64,000 bases of DNA from Sandarakinorhabdus sp. AAP62 (GCF_000331225.1 NZ_ANFY01000010.1:62001-126000); one strand, 5' to 3'. Positions 44,826 through 54,750 are shown, numbered from the stretch's first letter. Notes: a model not told the origin generated them from the sequence alone. A program made the numbers and translations.

Positions 44826-46049
44826 ATGACGATGGATGCAGACGTGATCATCATCGGTGGCGGCCTGGTGGGTGCCACGCTGGCGCTGGCTCTGGCCAGG
44901 CACGAGGTGATGAGCATCGTCGTTGATGCGCAGGATCTGGACGCGACCACCCTCCCGGCCTTCGATGGCCGCGCCACTGCCGTGGCCAGCGCGTCGGCGC
45001 GCATGCTGCAGGCGCTGGGGCTGGGCGATATCCTCGATACGCACGGCTGCCCGATCCGCGAGATCCGCGTGACGGATGCCGCCCACCCGCAGTTCCTGCA
45101 CTTCGATGCCGGCGAGGGCAATGATCCGCTCGGCACGATGGTGGAAAACCGCTGGCTGCGCACCGGCCTGCTGCGCGCCGTGCGGCAATGCCCGGAAGTG
45201 ACCTTGCTGGCTCCCGTCACTGTCGCCAGCCTGGCGCGCGATGATCATGCCGCCACCCTTGTCCTGGCCGATGGCCGCAGGTTCAAGGCGCCGCTGGTGG
45301 TGGCCTGCGATGGCCGCCGTTCCGCCACCCGCGATGCCGCCGGCATCCCGCTTTCGACCTGGCAATATGATCATGCCGCGCTGATCACCATGGTGGCGCA
45401 CACGGTGCCGCACGAGAATATCGCCTGCGAACTCTTCTACCCGTCGGGCCCGCTGGCGCTGCTGCCGATGCGCGACACCGATGATGGCCGCCCGCGCACC
45501 GCCATCGTGTGGACCATCGACCGCACGCACATGGCGGCTGCGAAGAAACTCGGCCGCAAGCAGCTTGCCGCCGAAATCGCTGCCCGCATCGATGGCACCA
45601 TGGGCGAGATCGAGGTGATCGCACCGCAAGCCGTGTGGCCCTTGGGCTACCACCACGCCGCCCGTTATACCGATACCCGCCTGCTGCTGCTGGGAGACGC
45701 GGCGCACGGCATCCACCCGATTGCCGGGCAGGGCCTCAACATGGGCTTCCGCGATGTGGCGGCGGCCGCCGAAGTGCTCACCAACGCGGCGCGCTCTGGG
45801 CTTGATCTCGGCAGCCCCGATGTGCTGGCACAAATCTCGGCGTGGCGCCGCTTTGACAACAGCCTGGTCTGCGCTGTCACCGATGGCCTCAACCGCCTGT
45901 TTGCCATCCCCGGCCGCACCCCCAGCCTGGTGCGCCGTTTTGGCCTGTCCACCGTTGAACGCCTGCCGCCGCTGAAGCGCTTCTTCATGAATCAGGCCCG
46001 CGGCGAGACGGGCAAGTTGCCGGCGCTGCTGAAGGGTGAACTGGTCTAG
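44826..46049 (+). CDS. UbiH/UbiF/Coq6-type FAD-dependent monooxygenase
   Basis: Flavin hydroxylase of 407 residues. FAD sites are DVIIIGGGLVGATLALALA, DGRRSATRDAAGI and LLLLGDAAHGIHPIAGQGLN. It probably hydroxylates the ubiquinone ring, although which position is not clear. A 13-nt near-palindrome (GGACATcATGTCC at 44775-44787) lies about 40 bp upstream and might be an operator. The two Baeyer-Villiger genes follow on the same strand. Confidence 0.9.
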   Translation: MTMDADVIIIGGGLVGATLALALARHEVMSIVVDAQDLDATTLPAFDGRATAVASASARMLQALGLGDILDTHGCPIREIRVTDAAHPQFLHFDAGEGNDPLGTMVENRWLRTGLLRAVRQCPEVTLLAPVTVASLARDDHAATLVLADGRRFKAPLVVACDGRRSATRDAAGIPLSTWQYDHAALITMVAHTVPHENIACELFYPSGPLALLPMRDTDDGRPRTAIVWTIDRTHMAAAKKLGRKQLAAEIAARIDGTMGEIEVIAPQAVWPLGYHHAARYTDTRLLLLGDAAHGIHPIAGQGLNMGFRDVAAAAEVLTNAARSGLDLGSPDVLAQISAWRRFDNSLVCAVTDGLNRLFAIPGRTPSLVRRFGLSTVERLPPLKRFFMNQARGETGKLPALLKGELV

Positions 46050-46097
46050 CAGATTGCAGTGTTGCAGCGATGCGAAGCTGTCGACACGTTGCCCTCC

Positions 46098-47879
46098 ATG
46101 ATCGATCGTGACGCTCTCCTCGAAAAATACCGCATTGAACGCGACAAGCGTCTGCGCCCCGATGGCAACGCCCAATATGTGCGGGCGGCCACCCATTTCC
46201 CGCAAATGCTGGGCGATCCCTATACGCCGCGGCAAGAGCGCGCGCCCGTCACCGATCATGTGCGCTTTGCCATGGTCGGCGCCGGTTTTGCCGGGCTGTG
46301 CACGGGTGCGCGGCTGGCACAGGCCGGCATCACGGATTTCCGCCTGATCGATGCCGGCGGCGATGTCGGCGGCACCTGGTATTGGAACCGCTATCCCGGC
46401 GCCCAGTGCGACACGGCCTCCATCATCTACATGCCGCTGCTGGAGGAAACCGGGCATATCCCGACCGAAAAATATGCTCACGCCCCTGAAATCCAGGGCC
46501 AGGCCAGGAAGATCGCGCAGACGTTCAACCTCTATGAAAAGGCGCTGTTCCATACCCAGGTGACCAGTTGCACCTGGGATGAAACAGCCAGCCGCTGGGT
46601 GATCGAGACCGACCGCGGCGACCGGTTCACGGCGGATTTCGTCGGGGTTGGCACTGGGCCGCTGAACGTGCCGAAACTGCCCGGCATCCCCGGCATTGAT
46701 CGCTTCAAGGGCCATCAGTTTCACACCAGCCGTTGGGATTATGAGTATACCGGCGGCTCCGCCGAAGGTGCGCCGATGGACAAGCTGGCGGGCAAGCGCG
46801 TCGCCATCATCGGTACGGGCGCCACCGCCGTGCAGTGCGTGCCGCATCTGGCCCGGGATTCCGGCCACTTGTTCGTGTTCCAGCGCACCCCGTCTTCGGT
46901 GGACGTGCGTGCCAATGAACCCATTGATCCCGAATGGTTCAAGTCCATCGCCACGCCCGGCTGGCAGACGCGCTGGCTGGAAAATTTCGCCGGCAATGTC
47001 GGCATGGGTGGCGCATCGGAAGACTGGGTGAAGGATGGCTGGACCGACCTGTCACGCCGCATCCGCAGCCGGGTGATGAGCCTGCCGCCATCCGAATGGA
47101 ACCCGGTCAACATGATGAAGGCCTGGGAAATGGCCGACCATGAGAAAATGGAGGAAATCCGCAACCGCGCCATGACCGTGGTGGAAGACCGCAAGACCGG
47201 CGAAGCGCTGCAGGCCTGGTATCGCCAGCTTTGCAAGCGCCCATGCTTCCACGATGCCTATCTGCAGGCCTTCAACCGGCCCAGCGTCACGCTGGTCGAT
47301 ACCGATGGCCAGGGCGTGAGCCGCATCGATGAAACCGGCATCTGGGTGGGCGATGCGCATTACGAGGTGGATTGCATCATCCATTCCACCGGCTTTGAAG
47401 TTGGCACGCCCACCGAGCAGCGCGCCGGCTTTGATCCGGTGGGCAAGGGCGGCCAGAAGCTTTCGGAGGCTTGGGAAGCGGGCATGCGCACGCTGCACGG
47501 CTTGAACAGCGTCGGCTTTCCCAATTTGTTCCTGGTGCAATTTGCCCAGGCTGCGGCTTTCGTGGTCAACGTGCCGCACAACTGGATGGAAACCGGCACC
47601 AGCATCGCCGCCATCGTGCGCCACATGACCGATCATGGCCTAAGCACACTGGAGCCTGATCCCGAGGCGCAGGAAGCCTGGGTCAAGCTGCTGCTCAACA
47701 ATCCCGGCATGATGACCAACAACCCGGATTGCACGCCCGGTTACTACAACAACGAAGGCCAGCCGATGGACGAGCGGGCCAAATATGCCGTTGGCTATCC
47801 GGCCGGGCCCAATGCCTTTTTCAGTTACATGAAGGGCTGGCGCAGCAGCGGCGAGTTCAAGGGGCTGCGCTTCGGCTGA
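46098..47879 (+). CDS. Baeyer-Villiger monooxygenase, copy 1
   Basis: FAD/NADPH-dependent monooxygenase of 593 residues that inserts oxygen next to a carbonyl. The first Rossmann motif is VGAGFAGL near residues 60-67, the BVMO fingerprint is FKGHQFHTSRWD, and the second Rossmann motif is IGTGATAVQ. The gene is an in-tandem paralogue of the next one, with well over half the residues matching by eye. Cyclic ketones, steroids or aryl ketones are possible substrates. ATG 46098 is chosen because upstream codons are non-homologous. Confidence 0.92.
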   Translation: MIDRDALLEKYRIERDKRLRPDGNAQYVRAATHFPQMLGDPYTPRQERAPVTDHVRFAMVGAGFAGLCTGARLAQAGITDFRLIDAGGDVGGTWYWNRYPGAQCDTASIIYMPLLEETGHIPTEKYAHAPEIQGQARKIAQTFNLYEKALFHTQVTSCTWDETASRWVIETDRGDRFTADFVGVGTGPLNVPKLPGIPGIDRFKGHQFHTSRWDYEYTGGSAEGAPMDKLAGKRVAIIGTGATAVQCVPHLARDSGHLFVFQRTPSSVDVRANEPIDPEWFKSIATPGWQTRWLENFAGNVGMGGASEDWVKDGWTDLSRRIRSRVMSLPPSEWNPVNMMKAWEMADHEKMEEIRNRAMTVVEDRKTGEALQAWYRQLCKRPCFHDAYLQAFNRPSVTLVDTDGQGVSRIDETGIWVGDAHYEVDCIIHSTGFEVGTPTEQRAGFDPVGKGGQKLSEAWEAGMRTLHGLNSVGFPNLFLVQFAQAAAFVVNVPHNWMETGTSIAAIVRHMTDHGLSTLEPDPEAQEAWVKLLLNNPGMMTNNPDCTPGYYNNEGQPMDERAKYAVGYPAGPNAFFSYMKGWRSSGEFKGLRFG

Positions 47880-47988
47880 ACGCCCCGTCGCCGGCTTGAT
47901 CGCGCGTGGTGAAACCGGAAAACTGTCAGCTATCCGCAAAGGCAAACGCGTCTAGTCTTCCCGTCATCAAAGGGGGAGCGGAACGATC

Positions 47989-49794
47989 ATGGCCAGCGCA
48001 GCCGCCACAATCGACAAGGACGCCATTCTGGCCCGCTACAAGGCCGAGCGCGACAAGCGGCTACGTGCCGACGGCAACGACCAATATGTCGAGGTCGCCG
48101 GCAAATATGCCCATTATCTCGACGATCCCTACATGCCGGTGGTGCCGCGGGCACCGCTGACCGATCATGTTACCTTCGCCATGGTGGGCGGCGGCTTTGC
48201 CGGGCTGTGCGTTGGCGCCCGGCTGGTCGAGGCCGGCATCACCGATGTGCGCATCATCGACAAGGCCGGTGATTTTGGTGGGAACTGGTACTGGAACCGC
48301 TATCCCGGCGCCCAGTGCGACACGGCCTCGATCATCTATCTGCCGCTGCTCGAAGAAACCGGCCATATGCCGACCGAGAAATATGCGCATGCGCCGGAAA
48401 TCCTCGAGCAATCGCGCCGCATCGGCCGCACCTTCGGCCTGTATGACAAGGCGCTGTTCCACACCCGGGTTGACGATATCGTTTGGGATGAAGCGCGCAG
48501 CGTGTGGGTGATCACCACCGACCGCGGCGACAAGTTCACCGCAGATTATGTCGCAACCGGTACCGGGCCACTGCATGTCCCGAAGCTGCCTGGCATCCCG
48601 GGCATCGACAGTTTCAAGGGCCACAGCTTCCACACCAGCCGCTGGGATTATGCGTACACCGGCGGCGACACCAACGGCGCACCGCTGGACAGACTGAAAG
48701 ACAAGCGTGTGGCCATCATCGGCACTGGCGCGACCGCGGTTCAGGTTGTGCCGCACCTCGCCCGGGCCGGTGGCACCGTCTATGTGGTGCAGCGCACCCC
48801 GTCATCGGTCGATGCGCGCGGCAACGCGCCGACCGACCCGGAGTGGTTCAAAAGCATCGCGACACCGGGCTGGCAGAAGCGCTGGCTCGACAATTTCGCC
48901 CGCAATATCGCCATCGGGTTACCGCCGGAAGAAGATCTGGTGCAGGACGGCTGGACCGACATCATGGGCCGCATCCGCGAGCGCGTCCTGACCCTGCCGG
49001 CCGACCAGATCACCACAGCCAGCATATTGGCAGTGTATGAAGACGCCGAAATCGAGAAGATGTCGGAAATCCGCGCCCGTACCGAAGCGATCGTTCACGA
49101 TCAAAATACCGCCGAAAAGCTGAAGGCCTGGTATCGGCAATGGTGCAAGCGACCCTGCTTCCACGATGCCTATCTGCAGGCTTTCAACGAACCGGGCACC
49201 CACCTGATCGATACCGACGGCAAGGGTGTCGAGCGCATTGATGAAACCGGCTTCTGGGTAAACGGCACCCACTATGAAGTGGATTGCATCATCTATGCGT
49301 CGGGCTTCGAAGTTGGCACATCGCACCAGCGTCGTGCCGGTTTCGATATGGCCGGGGTTGGCGGCAAGCGACTTTCCGAAGCCTGGGCAGATGGCATGCA
49401 GACGCTGCACGGCCTGCATGTGCACGGCTTTCCCAACGCCTTCATTGTCCAGATCGCACAGGCCGCCAATTTCGCCGCCAACGTGCCGCACAATTGGACT
49501 GATGCCGGCGACACCATTGCCGCCGTGGTCAGCCATGCGCGCGACACGGGCAAACGCATCGTTGAGCCGACGGCGGAGGCGCAGGCCGAATGGGTCGCGC
49601 TGATCAAGACCGGAATGCCCAGCTTTGTTGGTGCGGTCGCCGAATGTACGCCCGGCTATTATAATCTCGAAGGCACCAGCGCCGATATCTCCGGTTTTCT
49701 GCCCAGCGGTTATCCGCTCGGGTCGGTGGCCTATTTCGAATATATCGACAATTGGCGGCGCAGCGGCGACTTTGCAGGTCTGGCCTTCAGCTGA
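47989..49794 (+). CDS. Baeyer-Villiger monooxygenase, copy 2
   Basis: A 601-residue paralogue of the preceding gene. Motifs: VGGGFAGL, FKGHSFHTSRWD and IGTGATAVQ, with the same spacing. It has its own strong ribosome site (AGGGGGAGCGG) and 109 bp of spacer, so it may be transcribed separately. The N-termini (YKAERDKRLRADGN versus YRIERDKRLRPDGN) align almost perfectly. Presumably a duplication with divergent substrate ranges. Confidence 0.92.
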   Translation: MASAAATIDKDAILARYKAERDKRLRADGNDQYVEVAGKYAHYLDDPYMPVVPRAPLTDHVTFAMVGGGFAGLCVGARLVEAGITDVRIIDKAGDFGGNWYWNRYPGAQCDTASIIYLPLLEETGHMPTEKYAHAPEILEQSRRIGRTFGLYDKALFHTRVDDIVWDEARSVWVITTDRGDKFTADYVATGTGPLHVPKLPGIPGIDSFKGHSFHTSRWDYAYTGGDTNGAPLDRLKDKRVAIIGTGATAVQVVPHLARAGGTVYVVQRTPSSVDARGNAPTDPEWFKSIATPGWQKRWLDNFARNIAIGLPPEEDLVQDGWTDIMGRIRERVLTLPADQITTASILAVYEDAEIEKMSEIRARTEAIVHDQNTAEKLKAWYRQWCKRPCFHDAYLQAFNEPGTHLIDTDGKGVERIDETGFWVNGTHYEVDCIIYASGFEVGTSHQRRAGFDMAGVGGKRLSEAWADGMQTLHGLHVHGFPNAFIVQIAQAANFAANVPHNWTDAGDTIAAVVSHARDTGKRIVEPTAEAQAEWVALIKTGMPSFVGAVAECTPGYYNLEGTSADISGFLPSGYPLGSVAYFEYIDNWRRSGDFAGLAFS

Positions 49795-49797
49795 GCC

Positions 49798-49989
49798 TCA
49801 CCCCGTCGCCGGCAAAAACTCACGCGCCGCGTCGGCCAGCAGGATCGGCACGCCGTCGCGGATCGGATAGGCCAGCCCGGCGGTGTCGTTGACCAACTCT
49901 TGACGCTCCCGGTCATGGCGCAGCGGCTGTTTCGTCTGCGGGCAGACCAGCAGGGCCAGCAGGCGCGGATCGAGCGCGGAACCGCTCAT
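49798..49989 (-). CDS. Trm112 family protein
   Basis: A small 63-residue protein with [13 protein letters not shown] and [19 protein letters not shown], the Trm112/UPF0434 pattern. The second zinc cysteine pair of eukaryotic Trm112 is missing, as in many bacterial versions. The stop of the Lon-N gene overlaps its start by 4 nt. Confidence 0.88.
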   Translation of the reverse strand: MSGSALDPRLLALLVCPQTKQPLRHDRERQELVNDTAGLAYPIRDGVPILLADAAREFLPATG

Positions 49990-50654
49990 TGCAGACGGCC
50001 GCCGCCGCTGCCCCCGATGCCATTGGGCCCCACGGCAAAACTCATCAGCGTGGCCAGCGTCTGCGCCCGATCAGCCAGGGTCGGGGCTTCCAGCAGCGCC
50101 TGTTTTTCGGGCGGATCAAACGGCAGGGCGCCGGCCAGCGCTGTCACCAACCCTTCGTCATCAGCCGATTGCACCGCATCCCAATCCGCGGCCAGCCCGC
50201 GCGCATCGAGATAGGGGCGCAATGCCTCCTCCAGGCTGGCGCGGCTGGTGGCATCCAGCGATTCTTCCTCGTGCCGATCATCGGCAAAGCCGTGATAATC
50301 CGTCATCACCTGGCGATAGAGCGTGTCGCGCTCCAGTTCAGCGCCCACGCGGAAACGACTGATGCCGGCCAGCGCGATCAGGATGCGGCCATCGTCGGTC
50401 TCGCGATAATCGGTGATGCGGCCCAGGCAACCAACCTTGTAGAGTGGCGGCGGATCACCTTTCCCCTTGGGCTGGATCATGCCGATGATGCGGTTGGCAG
50501 CGCCGGTGGCGGCCATGGCGTCGCGCACCATCGCCAGATAACGCGGTTCAAAGATGTTCAGCGGCAGCGATCCGCGCGGCAGCAATATGGCGCCGGTGAG
50601 CGGGAACACCGGCACGGCCGCCGGCAGTGGTTCAAGGGCTTCGCTCTCGCTCAT
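49986..50654 (-). CDS. Lon N-terminal (LON substrate-binding) domain protein
   Basis: A 222-residue protein consisting of the LON domain alone: [30 protein letters not shown] and [23 protein letters not shown]. No ATPase or protease module follows. Function uncertain. ATG 50654 is used; upstream it overlaps the thioredoxin gene. Confidence 0.88.
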   Translation of the reverse strand: MSESEALEPLPAAVPVFPLTGAILLPRGSLPLNIFEPRYLAMVRDAMAATGAANRIIGMIQPKGKGDPPPLYKVGCLGRITDYRETDDGRILIALAGISRFRVGAELERDTLYRQVMTDYHGFADDRHEEESLDATSRASLEEALRPYLDARGLAADWDAVQSADDEGLVTALAGALPFDPPEKQALLEAPTLADRAQTLATLMSFAVGPNGIGGSGGGRLQ

Positions 50655-51556
50655 GCAAACCAGATGGCACGCAAGGCGGCGCGGGTCTTGATGCTCCATG
50701 GATCGGCGAGGCCCGCCGCTTCGAACATGGTCAGCAATTTCTCGCGCGCGGCGCCTTCGTTCCACGTGCGATCGGCCTTGATGATGGCCAGCAGATGCTC
50801 GGCCGCTGCATCGCGGTCGCCCCGCCCAGCAAGGGCACCCGCCAGCTCGAATCGCGCGGCATGGTCATCGGGGGCCTTGTTCACCTGGGCGATCAGAGCG
50901 GCCAGTTCGTCGTCGGCCGGCGCTTCGGCAGCCAGCGCCAGCCCGGCGCGGGCGCGGATCACCAGCTCGTCCTTGCTGTCGGCCGGCAGCTGCGCCAGCA
51001 CGGCGGCGGCCTCCTCGCTGCGGCCGGCAGCCAGCATGGCCAGCGCCAGCCGCGCGGCAAGGTCGTGGCGCTCGGGAATCTCGTTGGCAACTGCGCCCAG
51101 CATGGCGATGGCATCATCATGGGCGCCGGCCGCCGTGGCTTCATCGGCCGCCACGATCAACTGGGCGATCTGTTCTTCCAGTGCAGCTTCGTCTTCGCTG
51201 GCGGGCACGCCGGCCAGCAACCGATCGATGAACTGCGCCAGCTGTGTTTCCGGCAGCGCACCCTGGAAGCCATCGACCGGGCGGCCATCCAGAAAGGCAT
51301 AGACGGTGGGGATGGACTGGATGCGGAACTGGGCAGCCAATGCCTGGTTCTTGTCGACATCGATCTTGACCAGCTGGACCTTGGGCGCGCGGGCGGCGAC
51401 GAGCTTTTCCAGCGCCGGCCCCAGCGTCTTGCACGGGCCGCACCATTCTGCCCAGAAATCGACGAGCACAAGCGCCGTCTTCGACGCGTCGATCACGTCG
51501 CGGCGGAAGGCTTCGATACTGGCCTTTTCGGCGGCCGGGTTGGGAATGCTGGCCAA
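50651..51556 (-). CDS. Thioredoxin-TPR protein (CnoX/YbbN-like)
   Basis: A 301-residue protein with an N-terminal thioredoxin domain, active site WCGPCK (C39 and C42), and a C-terminal TPR region from about 130. This is the layout of CnoX, a redox-protective holdase that hands clients to GroEL. It is the first gene of the Trx-Lon-Trm112 chain on the minus strand. Confidence 0.9.
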   Translation of the reverse strand: MASIPNPAAEKASIEAFRRDVIDASKTALVLVDFWAEWCGPCKTLGPALEKLVAARAPKVQLVKIDVDKNQALAAQFRIQSIPTVYAFLDGRPVDGFQGALPETQLAQFIDRLLAGVPASEDEAALEEQIAQLIVAADEATAAGAHDDAIAMLGAVANEIPERHDLAARLALAMLAAGRSEEAAAVLAQLPADSKDELVIRARAGLALAAEAPADDELAALIAQVNKAPDDHAARFELAGALAGRGDRDAAAEHLLAIIKADRTWNEGAAREKLLTMFEAAGLADPWSIKTRAALRAIWFA

Positions 51557-51666
51557 GGGTGATGCTCCGGACTTTCTGGCTTTTGACCATATGGGGTGTG
51601 GAGGGCCGGTTTGCCAAGACGGCGGTTGCGCACAGGCTTCGATAGACCTTGCGGGAAAAAAGGGGC

Positions 51667-51695
51667 TTGCGCCGGCAAAGCGGCCGGTGCTAGAC
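51667..51695 (+). promoter_or_regulatory. Probable promoter of tRNA-Gly
   Basis: TTGCGC at 51667 and CTAGAC at 51690 are separated by exactly 17 nt and lie 24 bp before the tRNA. The boxes resemble alphaproteobacterial housekeeping promoters for stable RNA genes. Confidence 0.5.
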
Positions 51696-51718
51696 GCGCC
51701 CTCCTCAACGACCGGCGA

Positions 51719-51793
51719 GCGGGTGTAGCTCAGGGGTAGAGCGCAACCTTGCCAAGGTTGAAGTCGAGAGTTCGAATCTCTTCACCCGCTCCA
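51719..51793 (+). tRNA. tRNA-Gly (GCC)
   Basis: The 75-nt cloverleaf has acceptor arms GCGGGTG/CACCCGC, anticodon stem CAACC/GGTTG with loop TTGCCAA (anticodon GCC), a T-arm AGTTCGAATCT and encoded CCA. It is followed by a terminator. Confidence 0.97.
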
Positions 51794-51804
51794 GTCGTTG
51801 CCTG

Positions 51805-51833
51805 AAAAGGCGGTCCGCCCGGGCCGCCTTTTT
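51805..51833 (+). terminator. Rho-independent terminator of tRNA-Gly
   Basis: AAAAGGCGG and CCGCCTTTTT form the arms of a hairpin ending in a run of T, 12 bp after the tRNA. Confidence 0.8.
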
Positions 51834-51870
51834 CATTGCGGTGCCTCGCCGCGCGACCCATAAAGCCGCC

Positions 51871-52830
51871 ATGCACAGCCACGCCCACAGCCATCCGCTG
51901 GGCGGCCATGATCATCATGGCCACGGCCATGCCCACGCGCCGCCGGATTTCGGCCGCGCCTTTGCCATCGGGGTGGTGCTCAATCTGGCCTATGTCGCCA
52001 TCGAGACGCTGGCCGGGCTCTGGTATGATTCGATGGCGCTGCTGGCCGATGCCGGGCACAATCTGTCGGATGTTGCCGGCCTGCTGATTGCCTGGGGTGG
52101 CCTCACCCTGGCCCGCCGCGCGCCGAGCGCGCGCTACACCTGGGGGCTGCAGCGCTCCCCCATATTGGCGGCGCTGGCCAATGCGCTGATCCTGGTGGCG
52201 GCCTGCGGCGGCATCATCTTCGAATCAGTGCACCGATTGCTCGCTCCACTGCCGGTTTCGGGTGATGTGGTGATGCTGGTCGCGGCGGTTGGCGTTCTCG
52301 TGAACACCGGCACGGCGCTGCTGTTCATGCGCGGCCGAAAGGGGGATGTGAACGTGCGCGGCGCTTACTTGCACATGCTGGCCGATGCCGGGGTGTCGGC
52401 CGCAGTGGTGCTCGGCGGGCTGGTGATCCGCCAGACCGGCTGGGCCTGGGTCGATCCGCTGCTGGGCCTGGCCGTGGCGGCCGTGATCCTGCGCGGCACC
52501 TGGGGGCTACTTTCCGAATCGCTGGCGCTGGCGCTGGATGCGGTGCCGCCGGGCATCGAGCCGGCCGCAGTGAACGATTGGCTCAAGGGGCTGGACGGCG
52601 TGGCGGCGGTGCACGATCTCCACATCTGGCCGCAGGGTACCACCGGTGCCGTGCTCACCGCCCATCTGGTGATGCCGGCCGGCCACCCGGGTGACGAGGC
52701 GCTGGCCAATATCGCCCACGCCCTGCATCACCGGTTCCACATCGGCCACGCCACGTTGCAGGTTGAAACCGGCGCCGATCATTGCCGGCAGGCGCTCCCC
52801 GAAGGTTGCGGCGGCGGCCATCGGCACTGA
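51871..52830 (+). CDS. Cation diffusion facilitator, zinc/divalent metal exporter
   Basis: Membrane exporter of 319 residues. A His-rich N-terminus (MHSHAHSHPLGGHDHHGHGH) precedes six membrane segments. The HxxxD metal sites are GHNLSD in the second and HMLADAG in the fifth segment, and a cytoplasmic C-terminal domain ends in a further His-rich tail. The family moves zinc, cadmium or cobalt out by proton exchange. Confidence 0.92.
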   Translation: MHSHAHSHPLGGHDHHGHGHAHAPPDFGRAFAIGVVLNLAYVAIETLAGLWYDSMALLADAGHNLSDVAGLLIAWGGLTLARRAPSARYTWGLQRSPILAALANALILVAACGGIIFESVHRLLAPLPVSGDVVMLVAAVGVLVNTGTALLFMRGRKGDVNVRGAYLHMLADAGVSAAVVLGGLVIRQTGWAWVDPLLGLAVAAVILRGTWGLLSESLALALDAVPPGIEPAAVNDWLKGLDGVAAVHDLHIWPQGTTGAVLTAHLVMPAGHPGDEALANIAHALHHRFHIGHATLQVETGADHCRQALPEGCGGGHRH

Positions 52831-52878
52831 TGCAAAGGTGGGTGGCAGCAGCCGGCCGGCCGGAGTAGGAAATCCGTC

Positions 52879-54375
52879 ATGCGCATCATCGACCATCACA
52901 TCGCCGGATCGCCCGTGGCCGCCGGCAGCCGCACCAGCCCGGTGTATGATCCCAATTCAGGCCAGGTGCAGGCGGAAGTCCGCCTTGCCGGGGCCGGCCT
53001 GCTGGAACAGGCCGTCGCCGCCGCCCGCGCCGCGCAGCCGGCCTGGGCGGCCACCAACCCGCAGCGCCGCGCCCGGGTGATGTTCAACTTCAAGGAACTG
53101 GTCGAAGCCCGCATGGATGAACTGGCCCGCGTGCTCAGTTCCGAACATGGCAAGGTGCTGGCTGACAGTCGCGGTGACATCCAGCGCGGGCTGGAAGTGA
53201 TCGAGTTCTGCTGTGGCATCCCGCATGTGCTGAAAGGCGAATATAGCCATGGCGCCGGCCCCGGCATCGACATCTGGGCTTTCCGCCAGCCGATCGGCAT
53301 CGGTGCCGGCATCACCCCGTTCAATTTCCCGGCGATGATCCCGATGTGGATGGCCGGCGTTGCCATCGCCACCGGCAACGCCTTCATCCTGAAGCCATCT
53401 GAACGAGATCCCACCCTGCCGCACCTGCTGGGTGATATCTTCCGCGATGCTGGCCTGCCCGATGGCATCTTCAGCGTCGTCAATGGCGACAAGGAGATGG
53501 TGGACGCCATCATCGCGCACCCCGATATCGCGGCGATCAGCTTTGTCGGCTCATCGGACGTGGCCGAATATATCCACAGCCAAGGCTGCGCGCGCGGCAA
53601 GCGGGTGCAGGCCATGGGCGGGGCGAAGAACCACGCCATCGTGATGCCCGATGCCGATCTCGATCAGGTGGTGCGCGATCTGGCCGGCGCGGCCTTCGGT
53701 AGTGCCGGCGAACGCTGCATGGCGCTGCCCGTGGTGGTGCCGGTGGGTGAAGACACCGCCAACGCCTTGCGCGCCAAACTGTTGCCGGCCATCAGCAAGC
53801 TGCGCATCGGCATCAGCACGGACCCCGACGCCGATTATGGCCCGGTGGTGACGGCGGCCCACAAGGCGCGCATCGAAAGCTACATCCAGATGGGTGTCGA
53901 TGAAGGCGCCGAACTGGTCGTCGATGGTCGCGGTTTCACGCTGCAGGGCCATGAAGGCGGCTTCTTCGTCGGGCCGACCCTGTTCGATCATGTGAAGCCG
54001 CACATGAAATCCTATCAGGACGAGATTTTCGGGCCCGTCTTGCAGATCATGCGTGCGCCGGATTTCGAAAGTGCGCTCGCCCTCCCCAGCCAGCATCAAT
54101 ATGGTAACGGCGTTGCCATCTTCACCCGCAACGGCCACGCTGCGCGGGAATTTGTGACGCGGGTGAATGTCGGCATGGTTGGCGTCAACGTGCCGATCCC
54201 GGTACCGGTGGCCTATCACAGCTTTGGCGGCTGGAAGCGTTCGGCCTTCGGCGACATCGGCCAACACGGCATGGAAGGCGTGCAGTTCTGGACCAAGCGC
54301 AAGACGGTCACCGGTCGCTGGCCGGATGGCGGCATGGATGGCGGCAGCGCCTTCGTCATCCCGACCATGGGGTGA
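52879..54375 (+). CDS. mmsA: Methylmalonate-semialdehyde dehydrogenase (CoA-acylating)
   Basis: Final oxidation in valine and thymine breakdown, making propionyl-CoA from methylmalonate semialdehyde. The 498-residue protein has the family blocks GITPFNFPAMIPMWM, FILKPSERDP and the active-site GSAGERCMAL near residue 281. It leads a four-gene run with the cupin, hydratase and mmsB. Confidence 0.95.
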   Translation: MRIIDHHIAGSPVAAGSRTSPVYDPNSGQVQAEVRLAGAGLLEQAVAAARAAQPAWAATNPQRRARVMFNFKELVEARMDELARVLSSEHGKVLADSRGDIQRGLEVIEFCCGIPHVLKGEYSHGAGPGIDIWAFRQPIGIGAGITPFNFPAMIPMWMAGVAIATGNAFILKPSERDPTLPHLLGDIFRDAGLPDGIFSVVNGDKEMVDAIIAHPDIAAISFVGSSDVAEYIHSQGCARGKRVQAMGGAKNHAIVMPDADLDQVVRDLAGAAFGSAGERCMALPVVVPVGEDTANALRAKLLPAISKLRIGISTDPDADYGPVVTAAHKARIESYIQMGVDEGAELVVDGRGFTLQGHEGGFFVGPTLFDHVKPHMKSYQDEIFGPVLQIMRAPDFESALALPSQHQYGNGVAIFTRNGHAAREFVTRVNVGMVGVNVPIPVPVAYHSFGGWKRSAFGDIGQHGMEGVQFWTKRKTVTGRWPDGGMDGGSAFVIPTMG

Positions 54376-54378
54376 AAC

Positions 54379-54750
54379 ATGGACACCGATGTCATCCTGA
54401 AACGCTTTGAGCAGCCCGATGAAGTGCGTGAATTCGCCAAGGGCCGCTTCGAGATCGTGCGGTTGGGCGGCATGACCATCGGTCGTGCCACCTATCAGCC
54501 GGGCTGGTGCTGGAAGGATGACGTGGGCGTGGCCACCGGTGCCACCTCCTGCCATGTCGAACATGTCGGCATGGTGATTTCCGGCTGCGCCACCGCCGCC
54601 ATGGACGACGGCCGAATCGTCGAGATGAAGGCCGGCGACATCTTCCATGTGCCGCCTGGCCACGACAGTTGGGTGGTGGGCGACGAACCCTATGTCTCGC
54701 TGCACTTCCTTGGTGCCGATGATTATGCTGCCGCAAAGGACGCGACATGA
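54379..54750 (+). CDS. Cupin-domain protein in the valine-degradation run
   Basis: A small single-cupin protein of 123 residues. Metal-type histidines are in [13 protein letters not shown] and [15 protein letters not shown]. It starts 3 nt after mmsA and overlaps the hydratase start, so it is co-translated with the pathway. Function unknown; it could be a small dioxygenase, isomerase or a binding protein. Confidence 0.85.
   Translation: MDTDVILKRFEQPDEVREFAKGRFEIVRLGGMTIGRATYQPGWCWKDDVGVATGATSCHVEHVGMVISGCATAAMDDGRIVEMKAGDIFHVPPGHDSWVVGDEPYVSLHFLGADDYAAAKDAT

Noticed and set aside
44724-46868. A 714-codon minus-strand frame opposite the UbiH-type gene and the first BVMO
   Set aside because: It crosses two real genes and their spacer, which a true gene would be unlikely to do, and has no recognisable domain.
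44826-49794. Biosynthetic gene cluster built around the UbiH-type gene and the BVMO pair
   Set aside because: No synthase, cyclase, transporter or regulator accompanies them. They could simply be neighbours.
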